A stretch of DNA of 64,000 bases from Myotis daubentonii. Lineage: Eukaryota; Chordata; Mammalia; Chiroptera; Vespertilionidae. Positions within the stretch are counted from its first letter, which is position 1; every line of letters begins with the position of its first letter. Of this stretch, positions 22,801 through 35,500 are shown piece by piece. Location of the stretch: assembly GCF_963259705.1 (NCBI RefSeq), contig NC_081840.1:3151562-3215561 (forward strand), written 5' to 3'. The notes below the pieces were generated by a model that saw nothing but the letters and a program-made list of their open reading frames with translations, was not told the origin of the DNA and did not search any database. The position numbers and the translations under genes are program-made.

Positions 22801-25800
22801 TCGTCCAACCACACCCCCCACACACACACACCTGGCCTTGGAGCCCTCTGCTGGTGGGGCACCTCATCCTAAGCTCACCTTTGTCACCTGTAGTCCCCAT
22901 AGGTGTTAAGTCATAGTTTATGTTGGTGTCGCCACACCACACAGAGACCTTTGGGAATAAAATGTTTATTCATCTTTGTACCCCCAGCATCTTGGTACAG
23001 AACGTGGGACGTGGCTGGCATTCAGCAAATGACTTGGAATTAATTAGCATATCTTCCTTACACAGATTTCCAGGTGGTACAATACTAAAATGAATACTAG
23101 ACTAGGAGAGTCAGGAAATCTGGCCCCTTCATATTTTGGACCTCAAACTGCCTAGTTCTATAACCTTCATCATCTATTCACCCCCCTAGATGGAGATCAC
23201 CCCATCTGCCTAGTTTTCTGCCTACCCCATGGGCACACGGAACTTTAGAGGCAATTGCATGGAACTCCATCAGCAATGCAGCTTTTTATTTTTATTTTGT
23301 TAATATATTTTTATTGATTTCAGAGAGGAAGGGAGAGGGAGAGAGAGATAGAAACATCAATGATGAGAGAGAATCATTTTGATCAGTTGCCTCCTGCATG
23401 CCCTACACTGGGGATCAAGCCTGCAACCTGGGCATGTGCCCTTGACCAGAATCGAACCTGGGACCCTTCAGTCCGCAGGCCGACACTCTATCCTCTGAGC
23501 CAAACTGGCTAGGGCAGCGATGCAGCTTTTTAAAAACATGAGAAAACAATGTGTTGCTTTCATACTTACTATCTATGAGTCAGTGAAGACAAATAAAAGA
23601 GAGATATGCTTGGTAAGAAAAACATTACTCAAAGCATTATCATTCATCAACTGATTTGCTTTCAAAAGGAAAAATGAAGAACACAAATATTTGGTTTTCT
23701 ATTCAGATGACCATTTGCTATCTCAAAATACGGTTTATCAATCTTAGAAGCTGCAAACCCGGAAGGTTTTTAATCAATAACACACCCCCTGAGGCTGAGA
23801 TATCTGTAGCACGGCTTTGTTTCCCAGGCTTCAGAGTGGGGGAATTATTCCCCATTCCTCCTCAGCTTAGTCACATCATTTATTTCCCTGACTGTCTTCT
23901 CTAAGATTAACATTTTCCCACTTTAAAATCATAATGCATTACAGTTCTAAAGAAGAAATGAAGCTCATTAAAGAGAAAAGTCTATTAAAGAAAATTGGGC
24001 TTGCTAAGTCTGGTGAAGTCGTGCCATAAAGATGTACCTTGCTCAAATCTGTGCTCACATGTGATTTCCACAGATGAGATTCACCATAAATACTTCATCA
24101 TATTCCTACTAGGACAATGTATGGATAAGTTAAATTAAAATATGGGTACCAAGAGGTATTATTCTCATAATGAGAAAGCATAAATCTAAAGTTCTCCTTG
24201 GTAAGTCTGACCCAGCTCGGAAGCTACAAGTATTAATGAAAAGTTGTGCTAAACATCTGTTTCACATATTCTCTAAGATATGTCTATATTTTGTTTATAA
24301 TATAAATATTATTTAAGCTTATTCCTAAGTACATTACTTATTTAAATAAAAAAATCAACATTACTCAGTCAATATTAAGTGAACAAATAATGCTACCATC
24401 CCACACATACTCTACATTCAAACCTGAGCTCACCCCAATATAAGGTATAAAAGGAGGGTTTGGCTAAGTGGATAGATTGTCGACCTGTGGACTGAAGGGT
24501 CCTGGGTTCAATTCCGGTCAAGGGTACATGCCCAGATTGTGGGTTCAATCCCCAGTGTGTGGTGTGCAGGAGGCAGCTGATCAATGATTCTCTCTCATCA
24601 TTGATGTTTCTATCTCTCCCTCTCCCTGTCTCTCTGAATAAAACACACATACACACACACAGTAAAAAAATAAAATAAAAGGAGGGTTTGTTATTTTAGA
24701 GGCAGATTCTTTTTAAAGCCCCATTTATTTTCTTCAGTCGTTATATGATCTTTAACTTTCTGTGCCAGGCACCAAGTGAAGCATTTTATATACACTAGTC
24801 TCATTTAATCCTCTTTGTTTAAAAAATGATGCTATATGTATTACTTTAATTTTATTAATGAAGAAACTGAGGCTTGAATAAGTTAAGTAACTTAGCCAAT
24901 GCCACACAACAAGTAAAGGAGAGCTCAGCTTTAAACCCAGGTCTGACTCCAGCCCTATGCTCTTCACCACTACACTGCACCGCTACAAAGTATCATATTG
25001 TCGTATACCTTGAATAAAGTCTGCAGAAGAGGCACCAGCTATGTTTTTAACAGCAATTCGTCCCGAAGCAAAACCTAGAATAACTTGATGGGATGCTTGT
25101 TGGAATATGGGAAACAGGATTTATGTCTTTCCATGAATCTCTATCGTCTGTGACCTGTTCAGGTGCCAATTTACTACTTTGTCATTTTACCCACGGCAGA
25201 GGAACTGTCTTCCAGGTGCTGCGAGTAAGACTCAGTCCTTTATATCTTTCAATCATATCTCAGGCCTTCCTTGAAGACTCTGAAAACACCTGGACATCTG
25301 AATGAGAAGTGTGTCCGTAAGAATTAGAATGAGAAGCAGGTTCAAGGGCTATTTCATGCAGACCCTGAGGTGGAGACTGGGGATAACATCTAGAACGATT
25401 ATACACCAACAGTTCAGATTCCAAAAGCCTAATAAACCTGCCCTGTTCTTTACCAGCAGAAGTCTGTGTTAATTATCCAATTTTCATAAAGGTTAAATAG
25501 TAAGCATTTGATTCTTAAGTCTCTCATTCCGAATGTGGGATGTGTATTTCACCGTAGTTCCATGAGTTATGAGTGTGCCTACCTGGTCGATATTGAGGCG
25601 AAGTGGCATCAGTGACACTCTTAAGCAGCACTCCTGAGGTGACCTGCCCGACTCTGGGCGCACGTGTAATGCTTTCACTGTCAACTACAAGATAAAAGGG
25701 AGAGAATATCCCCAATGATATTAAGACATTGCTCTCATTTTAAAAAAAACAAAGGATAAGAATTATATTCCCAGATCAGAAAGTGGAACTATTTACCCTC

Positions 25801-28800
25801 TTTCCTTAAAGCCTGAATCAAACTTTTCTGGGTCACACACTCCCTCAAGAATCTGATGAAAGATATGGATGCTTTTTAGAGAGAAAAAAGCACATGGTGC
25901 TGCTGTGCAGTCTCAGGAGGCTACAGGCCCCGGCGCTAAGCCCAGTCCATACTCCAGGGCCAGCTCCATGACGCTTTCACCCAGGAGTCCTCACTAATCA
26001 TTTCTGCTCCACTACGCTTTTTAAAGTGTTAGAAATCTGAACCCTTCTAGCAATCCTAATTACTCTGTACAGATTGCTATGGACTTCCGGTTTCCCTCAG
26101 CTATCATCATGTTGACGAATTTAGAGAATGGACCCTAGAAGTGACAAGCAAAATAATTTTTAAACCATAAAACTTTAAGCAGCATATTTAAAAGGGGTTT
26201 TCATATTAAATTGGGTAAAGATACCTGGTAATTTTCCCCAATCTAAATCTTCTGCAGTTATCTATAAAATAAAAGCCCAGGACAGTTATGGTGGAATGAC
26301 CAGAATGACCGGTCACTATGATGCGCACTGATCACCAGAGGGCAGATGCTCAATGCAGGAGCTGCCCCCTGGTGGTCAGTGCGCTCCCACAGTGAGAGCG
26401 CTGCCCAGCAAGAAGCTGGGCTCATGGCTGGTGAGCACAGAGGCGATGGCAGGAGCCTCCCCTGCTTCCACGGCAGCGCTAAGGAGCGGTGAGCCAAGTG
26501 GTAAGAAACGAGCAGGCAGGCAGTAAGGAGCAAGCAGGCGAGCGGTTAGGAGGGAGCAGGCGGGCAGTTAGGAGCAAGGGGTCGAACATCCCCCGAGGGG
26601 TCCTGGATTGTGAGAGGGCGCAGGCCGGCCTGAGGGCCCCCCCACCCTGCACAAATATCATGCATCGGGCCTCTAGTATATAATAAAAACACTTTTCTAA
26701 ACTTCAGATAACAAAAATATCAAGTTTCCAATCTTACCATGTTGGAATGAGCTTTGCGAGGCATTTCCTTGCTGCAATACAGGTACAAGAACTTGTTCAT
26801 CTGTGACGTGGCCAGCCGGTCTCGAATCTCAAGGTCCTGCACGAGGAACACCTGCCGGGAGACTGGGTGCTCTAAGAGGCTGGGGTCGCACTCCGGCTTG
26901 CACGGTGGGTAGACCTCATGCTGAAACTTCACCTTCACAGACAGGAGAAGGAACACAGGGCCATCTTGACATTTTATTTAAATTAGATTTTCTCTTTGCA
27001 ATGCAAAATATCACTCATCTCATTCTTTGAATTCTCAGCTTTCAATTCCACTTTCATGGAGTGTACTGTTCCTTCATTTATTTGCTCACTTAAGTACCGA
27101 TCTGTATGTTCCCTATACACAAGGATAAGCTTGACTTGACATTTCTTTTTTCTTTTTTAAATATATATTTTATTGACTTTTTTACAGAAAGGAAGGGAGA
27201 GGGATAGAGAGTCAGAAACATCGATGAGAGAGAAACATCGATCAGCTGCCTTCTGCACACTCCACACTGGGTATGTGCCCGCAACCAAGGTACATGCCCT
27301 TAACCAGAATCGAGCCTGGGACCCTTGAGTCCGCAGGCCGACGCTCTAGCCACTGAGCCACACCGGCTAGGGCTTGACTTGACATTTCTTATGAGACCTT
27401 GGCAAAATCCCCATCCTTCCCAAGCCAAACTCTCAAGAGGAATAAGACATACAATTACCCTCTTGTACTCATGAACTTGCCTGCAAAGGAATCAATGACA
27501 GCAGGTTCAAGTTCCAAAGTGGGCAAGGATATAATTAAACACATGGAATTGGCATCATTCTATCTCCACATTAAGCACCCTAATATATGACCCTCAGTAA
27601 AATCCCAAACAAGCTGGCAAAATTAAATGCATATGAAGTCACTGGGGGCTTGGCCCCACTGTGTGGGTCTAGACGTCCACAGAGGACCTGACGTGTGCTA
27701 CCCAAGGCAGGCATCCCCAGATAGAGACTGCAGGCATGGCTCCCAGTGTGGTCCTGGGAAAGCAGGATCAGAATCCCCTGAGAACTCATTAAAAATATCT
27801 ATTCAAGGGCCCTACCTCAGCTCTACCAAATCAGAAACTTTGGGGCCCAGCAGCCTGTTTTAATAAGCCCAAACGGGGGTTCTAAGGCTTGCACATGGGG
27901 GGACGGGGTGCACTGAGCCCTCGCTAATGCTCCCACTCCCGTGGAACTTTCCCTTCAAAATGCCAGCTTACCTTGCTTAACTGTATTTCCATTAAAAAGT
28001 CATGGTTTCTTCCTTTGCCCCCACATACCATATTACGTCCATGTCTTGTGGGCGTGTGAGAAGGTGAACTGTGGGGACTACTATAATTGAAAAAGAAAAA
28101 CCTTTTGTTACAGGAATATTCAAAGAAAGGTAATGAATAACCACAGAAAAATAACAAGCTGAAAGAGAGTAAGATACACAGCTGTCAGTAAGATAACACT
28201 GCCACACACTGTACAACTATAAATCAGCAGCACAGCTTTTATACTTTGGAGACACTGTGAACATGCACTTTACTGTACTGCCCTGACGGCAATCGCCTGC
28301 TAGCTAAACAGGAAAACCTAACTGTGATGCTGGCGTTCACATCACAGGACAGACTTGGAAATGAGACTTCCTTATAAGTTCCTGGTCACTTCAGAAACCC
28401 CTGACAGTTAGAGTACCAGTCCTAGAAATCCCAATGAATAGACAAAGAATTATAGTAAATTCACAAGTGTTTAAAAATTATTTTTAAATACAGTCACTAC
28501 ACTGTTGTGCCAAGGTTACCGCCTCCTGACGCCTCCCCCCCCCCCCCCGCCCCATGAGCATGCCTGCCAGCCACCTGGTCCTCTATGCAGTTCTCTAGCT
28601 CAACTAAGTGATGCACCTGTTTAACAAGGACTTCGGGAGCACCGACGCCACTGCGTGCCGAGCTGGGTGCTGGAGATTCTGGGGCGTGCATGGTCCCTAC
28701 CTCCCGGTGCACACACTTCACTGCCCTCAGTTGCTCACACAACTCTCTCTCCATTTCAAACCCAGGGCAGGGTCGGGTCACACTCATTTTAGTGAATGTG

Positions 28801-29536
28801 CCCCTAACACAGGTTCTGGCACATGGTAGGTGCCCAAAAAATGTTGCTCGCTGGAGAGCACTTAAGTCACCACATTTTAGTAAAAATACAAACACTGCAC
28901 ATAAGTTTACAAAATGAAAAACTCTAGCACTACCATTTACAGAGTAATACAAATTGCAGATTTTTAATACTACTTTATTAATAATTCTTCAAATGATAAT
29001 CCTGCCAAACAAACTTACGTAGAAATGAATTTAACTTACATGTAACTTTTAGCTGGAGAAGTAGGAGGGGCTGTTCCAAAATCCTTTCCTCCATAAAGAT
29101 GCCAAACAAGAGAGACTTCTTTAACAACATACCGGACAACGGGAACGGGGAAGTGCAAGGGGGCTCTGCTCGCATCTGTCTTCTTAACGGGCAGACTGAA
29201 GTAATTATCTCTTATCACAATTGCATCTTCAGCCATTATTTTTACAACTGGCTCTTCTTCCTTCTCCTGAAATAAAGAAACGGGTAACACATACTGTCTT
29301 AGCTGAGTAAAAACCACTGATTATGCTGCCTGTCTCAAAGGAAATGTACTGATCTGCATCCTTTCTAGTGATTTTAATACATAAAACAGAATAATAGTCC
29401 TGACATTAATCATCACAGAAGATATTCTGCATTATTAGCCAAAAAGTAGACTCTCTGTTCTATGCAAAGTACTCCATAAGGATTTTTTATAAGCTATAAT
29501 TTGGCTTTTACTATGTGACTGGCAATAAAGAGGCAG

Positions 29537-29586
<50 letters not shown>

Positions 29587-32500
29587 TTCTTTAATTCAAA
29601 GTCAATACTGCATTCCAAATCTGACCTACTTCGACATCCTGACCAAATTATCATGTTCTTCATAATGAGATTATCATGAATTTGATTGCTTTCACTTTAT
29701 TTTTAATTCCCCAGAACTTAGTCAAATAAATACACTCACCTACTAAGTTAGTACTAGGCAGTTTAAAACATATATGCACTACATAGTGATGCATTTTGAA
29801 TGGGGTTCAATTCTAGCACCAATGCTTAACCATTCTGGTTAGTGAACTGTGGATTCAGTAAAAGCAGTCCATGCTTTTTAAATGTGAGCAAGACTCTAAC
29901 ATGAAAATTATATCAACCAACCACCAGCCTTCACACAAAGCACATCTGACGTCTCCCGGGTGTTGGACTAGCAACTCTGTGCAGCACCCCTTTCTGTCAT
30001 GAAACTCCCTAGCCTTCCTACACATGACATCTGTAGTTCAATTAACTATGAAGGAGATTTTGCAAATATAGAGCATTCTTCTCTGAGTCCTTGAGAGATG
30101 TGTCACAGAAACAGTAAAGCATAACATTTACATAGCATCAATAGTAAATTACAAAACAAATTCCGAACAATAAAAAGTTAAAATCTTAATCTTTTGGGGT
30201 CTCTGATCAATTTGATTTTTAGCGCTATCTTAAAGCCTCAATTATGCTATCAATTTATTACCTGAACAGTTGCCCTTGGTGCAAAGAGAATGCAAAAGTC
30301 ATCATTTTCAGTGGACACCCCTGGCACTGCGTCACTAATCAAGTGGGGGGTGAAGGAGGCATAAGTGGGGCCAGGCTCCTGGGACACATTCCCACTCTCA
30401 TCTGGAAACAGGAAGAGGTCTGAACAACATGGCTCCTGAATGTGACATTTTTCATCCAAAACACCTAGGCAGAAAGATGACAGCATTCAGTTTTGGCACA
30501 TGCTGAAACATCAACAACAACAAAACAAAAATAAGCATTTTAACCATGTGCCAGAGACGCAGTATTTGAATGCTTTCACCTGCAAAATCTCACTTTTTTC
30601 TATAATTCCCCTCTGGCTGCTGACAAAAAGACTAAGAATAAGTTTGAAACTCCCTAAGAAAAGAGTAAATGATGGGCTCATGAAGTGCAGTCTCCTCCTA
30701 GCTATCTGTGCTGGAGGAGCTCAGGAATTCAGCAGCAGCGGTTAGTGATGAATGGAGTTTGGTTTTAGCCAGAATCTCATATTGACAATCCTGTCCTGTG
30801 GGTAGAGCTCTGCAAGAAACCCATTCGACAATATTCAAGAGCAGGGAAGCAAATGTACCCAGCAATGTCACCTAAAACTACAGGTACTCTCTGCTCATGG
30901 AGGAGTGGGAAACAGCAGTCAGGCAGGCCTCCAAGTGACTCCGAGCCACAAAAAGACGCTTCTTGGGGTGCTGGATACCCACACAGGATACCTGTTCTCA
31001 GGTAGCTCTTGGTATGAAGTTCACTAAAGAGTGCATTTGCACCAAAATCTCTACGTAAACATACATTTTTATACGATTCATTTCATATTAGATTCAACAA
31101 GTCTTTCTCTATTCAGTTATTCAAATCAATAATTTACTATGGACTGAGAACACTAAGATGGCTAAAGGGACATTTAGCTCCTAGAGACTCACAGACTAGA
31201 CTTTAAATTCTTCTATGGCAGCATCTTGAACTTACACCTCCTTGAGTGCCTAGTACAGAACCTTGTATATTGAAGCTGCTCAGTCATTAAATATCCATTT
31301 CTACATAAGGTCAACTGCTAACGTTTATTAGAAATGATGTGGTGCTAGGAAGCTGAGGGCTCCCATTTGCCTCCTTAGTTCTAATTTAGAATGAAAGCAA
31401 CATTTAATACTAAAGTCTAAAAACATCGAAGTAATTTTTAACAATTAAGAGTTCACAACATATAGAAATAGTTAAATTCATCCAATCAGAAAAAAAAATA
31501 TTTTTCGGAGACATGCTTCAAAATGTTTAGATACTTCCCATCTGGTTCCTCCTCCTTGCCTATCAAACTTTACTGTTTAACTAGAGGCCTGGTGCACAAT
31601 ATTTGTGCACTGGGGGGGGGGGGGAGGGTCCCTCAGCCGGGCCTGCGGCCTCTCTCAGTCCGGCACCCCTCGAGGGTTGTCTGCCTGCCACAGGGAGCGG
31701 GCCTAAGCTGGCAGGCAGACATCCCCCCAAGGGGTCCTTAGCACTGCTGCAGAGGCAAGAGAGGCTGCTGCCACCGCCACTGCACTTGCCAGCCATGCCC
31801 AGCTTCTGGCTGAGTGGCGCACTCCTTGTGGGAGTGCACTGACCACCAGGGGGCAGCTCCTGCATTGAGTGTCTGGCCCAGGGGTGGGCAAACTTTTTGA
31901 CTCGAGGGCCACAATGGGTTCTTAAACTGGACCGGAGGGCCGGAACAAAAGCATGGATGGAGTGTTTGTGTGAACTAATATCAATTCAAAGTAAACATCA
32001 TTACATAAAAGGGTACGGTTTTTTTTTTTTTTTTTAGTTTTATTCATTTCAAACGGGCCGGATCCAGCCCACGGGCCGTAGTTTGCCCACGGCTGGTCTG
32101 GCCCCTGGTGGTCAGTGTGCATCATAGTGACTGGTTGTTCCACCGTTTGGTCAATTTGCATATTAGGGTTTTATTATATAGGATTCTTTTCAATAAGAGG
32201 GGACATTTGCTACATAATAACCTGAGCTGCTAGGTAAGCGGGGCTCCCCCTGTCTTTGTCCGTGTCTCCTGATGTTAATGATCTTGCCAAGATACCTTCT
32301 CTCTCCCTTTGACATACCTAAGTCCTATCCACAGTTTGAAAGCCAACTCATCGCACTTTCACTGAAGTCTGATGCACTGATTCCAGCCCGTTCCGAACAT
32401 TTACAGTGTGTAACACCCTCTGAGGTGTTTCTTCCCATGTTATCATTTCTGAACCACTCTGCCCGGTTTAGTGCCAGTTTGCTTCACTAACCTATAAGCT

Positions 32501-35500
32501 TCCAGGAAGCACGGCTCTGCCTCCACTTGATCTGCATCCCCCACAGCATCCTCGTCGGTGTTATTTATCTACTAGACACTCAATAAACAAAGCTGACTGA
32601 CTAATAAACATCCACCAGAACTCAGACTTGTTTTGTCTTTAATGCGTTCCTTGTTGAAGAATTTGTAGGAACACAAACAATGTAAGCCTCGATGACACCA
32701 CCAGGGCTTCCAGGGGAAAGCCCCGTCGGCCTTACCATTAGACTGTGGTTTCACGGAGGAACTGGCCTGGTGCACTTCAATCTCCTCCATAGCATCGCTC
32801 ATCAAATCTCGTAAAATCTGTTGATCTGCTTCAGGAAGTACTGGGCCTCGTGAGGACGACCGACCACCGAAATCTACCTACAGTCAAAGAAACTAATTAA
32901 AAATAACTGAAACTGCTCTAAAAAGCAAACTATTTAACATTCTTTTGTCCCAGAAATACACTACATTTTACAAAAACACCAGCAACAGAGACAAATTAAC
33001 TTTTCAACATGCTGCCCAGAAGTGGCTCCATTTTAAGTTTTTAGTATCATCACCCCCCCGCCCCCCCAAACAACTACTCGGCATCACCTCAAAACCAGCC
33101 CAGGGAACTGGGATTGTGAACAGGCAACACAGGAGAGAGAGAGAAGGGGGAAAGTGCCATGAAGCGGGGGCGAGGGGATCTCGCTCTGTAGTCTGATCTG
33201 GGCTGCCAAGACAGTTGTGGCTCACAGCTCACTTCCTAGAGTGAATAGATACATCAGGGCAGTGGGGCTTACACAAGAGGGAAATCTCCCAAATGGTGCT
33301 TCATGGGTTCAATTCCAGTCCTGATACTTAACCATTTCGGGCCATGAGCTGTGGATTCACTAAATCCACACCATGCTTTGAAATGTGAGCAAGACTCTAA
33401 AACGGAAAGATCCTATGGCAATTATCAGAGGAAAGGAGCGTGGGAGGGAGGGGGGAGAGTAGGGTAAAGGAGAGATAAATGGTGATGAAGGAGATTTGAC
33501 TTGGGGTGATGAACACACAATACAATATACAGATGATGTATTATAGAATTGTACACCTGAAACCTATGTAATGTTATTAACTAATGTCACCCCAATAAAT
33601 TCAATAAAAAAGTAAGAGATAATAATAAAATGAAAAGATCCAATTTGAAAGGGACAATTTAAAATAACTTTTCATGAACTGGAGAATGTTTCCATGAAGA
33701 GAGTCAACAGCAGAGGGAGTGCTGTAAGTCACTTATTAGCAGTAAGAACAGCGCAGCAGGAAGGAATCACAGCGGCGGTGTAACATGAAGAAGTGTGAGA
33801 TGGTCCTGAAGGAAGGAATGCCAGCCAGCCAGCCCTTCCAGAGGCTCCTAACCTAAGGGCGCTGAGGACTCTGTTCACAGAAGAGGTGTGAAAACACATT
33901 GGAAATAAAGAAGGCCAGGCAAATGGACACTGTTCAATCTGGACATAAAAGAGGGCAATGAGGTGGCACATTGAACCAACAGAGCTTAGCTGTATGGCTG
34001 TTTCTGCTACTAATTATGGCAAATCACCTCAATTCTCTGGGTCTTGTGTATTCACCTGTAACACAGATAATAATCTCGAACCTCTGTATCGCACTGGGTT
34101 AAATGAAATCACCCGAGAAAGTATCTACACTGCCACCCAGTTTCTAGTATAACAAACACGGGAGATGATATTATATGAGTGCTGCAAGTCTCCTGGTAAT
34201 CATCTCTTTTCTCATAGCACTCTGACATGCTTGCACAGAATAAGCTCTTACATGACACGTTTTCTTTCGCTCCCCAAGACAGATGAAAATAACAAGTTAA
34301 AAAAAAAGTGTCATGTTGGTTGAGAAGATTAATAATGTTCTGAAACAAACAATATCAATTTTCCAAAAAAGTCCATGGAAGCCCCATCCTCTGAAGGTAG
34401 CGAATAGATAGATGACTTTCCCTTTCTTTTCTGCCTTAGGCCTGTCGTGAAGGCCTTGCTGATGTAAACATGTCATTCGTGAGGCTGGAATGGGGCAGAG
34501 GGAGTTCGTTCTAACAAATGGCGTTGCCGACTGTACCGTGGTCTTTCTTTGAGGGGCTCCTGCCTTCACCTCCGCCTTGTTGGCTGCATGTAAGTCGCCA
34601 TAGCTTGCAATGTACTGAATGAGATTCATTAAAGCAGCACAGGAGTCTGAGCACGTCCTGATATGGACAACATCGCTGGAACAGTGTAACTCAAAGCGTG
34701 AATCAGTCTGGACACAGCACAGGAAAAAAGGATGAAATGTTTTCCAAACAAGAGGCCAAATTTTCCTTTTTTGTATAGTTTTACATTAAATAAAATATAA
34801 CAATTTGTCTTATCAAAGGAAATGTGTACTTATAACTCAGTCTTCATTTTAAAATATTCTATCTATTTTTTACCAAAATTAGGGTAAGTGAAAAAATAAT
34901 TCTACAACAAAGTCAATGCTCTTTCAGTCCCTCCTATAAAAAAAAGACAACTAAAACTTCCAATTATTTTAATAACTTACTTTCTCTCCATCAGAATCAG
35001 ACTTCACTGCAGTTATGGTTAATTCTAAAAGCCCCATATCCATCACACGAACATAATCTAAAGTTTTAAAAAAGAATTCACAACATGTTTGAGTATAGCT
35101 TTTTAAAAATGCTTACCCAACACCTAATAAAACTAGCATCTCTACAATTCATGGCAGGCAGTGCTAAAAATATTTCTAATGTAACAGAAATATAGTTCAT
35201 CCTACAAAAATCCTATAACTTATTTTAGTTAGAAACAAAACTTGTCTTATATTAGAGTATATATAATTTGATGCACTTAAGGACATTACAACTTCAAACT
35301 GATATTTAATAAAATCCTTAGTTCACTGGCATTTTTCCAAAGTTAAATGCTTTAAAAACATCACACACAAAGAATAAAAATAAAAAAGCATTCCTCTATT
35401 CCAGATTTTGCTTTTTCACTGTTACCTCTATTCAGATTTACAGTGACAGTGTTACACTTGTCAGACAGATGTAAAGCAGCTTCATCCAAGATTATTCTGA

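Noticed and set aside
25009..25074. Coding ATG2B exon between window exons 27 and 28
   Set aside because: Exon 27 (NIDQ) joins exon 28 (DALFFL) directly in phase, and the candidate has an in-frame stop.
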